Below the pieces are notes generated by a model, which ran no database searches, had not been told where the DNA came from, and was given only the letters and a program-made list of their open reading frames with translations. Below are positions 15,105-15,351 of a stretch of DNA of 15,351 bases, piece by piece (position 1 is the stretch's first letter; every line of letters begins with the position of its first letter). Source of the DNA: Thauera sp. Lineage in GTDB: Bacteria; Pseudomonadota; Gammaproteobacteria; Burkholderiales; Rhodocyclaceae. Position numbers and translations under genes: made by a program. The stretch spans positions 1 through 15,351 of the forward strand of contig JAKLLJ010000040.1 of NCBI GenBank assembly GCA_023150215.1. Direction: 5' to 3'.

Positions 15105-15351
15105 AGAAGCCCGCCCTGCGCCTCATCGCCCTCACCGCCGCCCTGGCCTGCGCGGGCGCGACTCACGCCGCGACCGCCCCCGATCCCGGCGACTACACCG
15201 GCTTGCCGGCAGGCACGGACCTGTTCCTGATGTACGGTTACCACACCACCGCCGACGACGTTTACGCTGACGGCAAAAAGGTGGTCGACAAGCTCGGCCT
15301 CAAGCTCGATCTCGGCCTGTTGCGTTACGTCCATTTCACCAAGTGGGGCGA
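15101..15351 (+). CDS. Secreted protein of the phenol MetA-pathway transporter family (partial, 3' end outside window)
   Basis: The ATG at 15101 overlaps the dehydrogenase stop (ATGA, 15101-15104), and the frame stays open to the edge, giving 83 residues. A signal peptide (MKKPALRLIALTAALACAGA, cleavage probably after THA) is followed by LPAGTDLFLMYGYHTTADDV, YADGKKVVDKLGLKLDLGLL and RYVHFTKWG. This matches the start of the MetA-pathway of phenol degradation family (PF13557), predicted outer-membrane beta-barrels often called transporters. Coupling to the dehydrogenase suggests a role in passage of the alcohol or product through the outer membrane. That role is inferred from context; only the N-terminal part is available. 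Confidence 0.8.
   Translation, partial: MKKPALRLIALTAALACAGATHAATAPDPGDYTGLPAGTDLFLMYGYHTTADDVYADGKKVVDKLGLKLDLGLLRYVHFTKWG

Noticed and set aside
1..15351. CRISPR arrays, tRNA or rRNA genes, insertion sequences, phage genes
   Set aside because: No regular repeat-spacer series, clover-leaf candidates, transposase or phage-like proteins were seen on either strand.

Overview
The window is high-GC DNA with dense genes, short gaps and frequent ATGA/GTGA stop-start overlaps. Protein types and GC content suggest a betaproteobacterium of the Thauera/Azoarcus (Rhodocyclales) kind; this assignment is inference, because no rRNA or marker gene is present. The main theme is periplasmic, PQQ-dependent alcohol oxidation with its transport and regulatory genes.

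Left part (1-4515, all minus strand). A NitT/TauT-type ABC importer operon reads leftward: binding protein (4515-3526), permease (3529-2687, GTG start overlapping the previous stop) and ATPase (2683-1904). It is preceded by a near-consensus sigma-54 promoter at 4581-4597. After a 255-bp gap holding a REP-like inverted doublet comes a second ABC ATPase of the kind found beside PQQ alcohol dehydrogenases (1648-893). A secreted YVTN beta-propeller protein follows and runs off the left edge (742-1).

Middle (4516-7686, plus strand). A divergent three-gene regulatory operon encodes a GAF/PAS-like protein resembling the sensor half of AcoR but lacking the AAA+ and Fis domains, a MoxY/NarX-like histidine kinase broken by a frameshift with apparent loss of the linker before the ATPase domain, and a NarL-type response regulator. 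A second REP-like doublet lies in the 348-bp divergent gap.

Right-middle (7687-11544). A PhoD-like metallophosphatase has a promoter and a 10-codon upstream ORF overlapping its start. It is followed by a PmtA-like methyltransferase (minus) and a divergent DUF808/YedI membrane protein (plus). These have no obvious link to PQQ metabolism.

Right part (11628-15351). An AraC-family regulator (minus) is divergent from a PQQ- and heme c-containing alcohol dehydrogenase (plus). The dehydrogenase start overlaps into a secreted protein of the phenol MetA-pathway transporter family, cut by the right edge. The dehydrogenase has Thr, not Asp, two residues after the catalytic Asp, which points to a calcium enzyme rather than a lanthanide enzyme. 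The araC-dehydrogenase gap holds a perfect 12-bp palindrome on the predicted araC -35 box and a 21-bp-spaced direct repeat.

Working model (inference): alcohols or phenol-related substrates are oxidised in the periplasm by the quinohemoprotein. The outer-membrane-type protein and the ABC systems handle substrate, cofactor or metal traffic, and the AraC protein and the two-component system sense alcohols or redox state.
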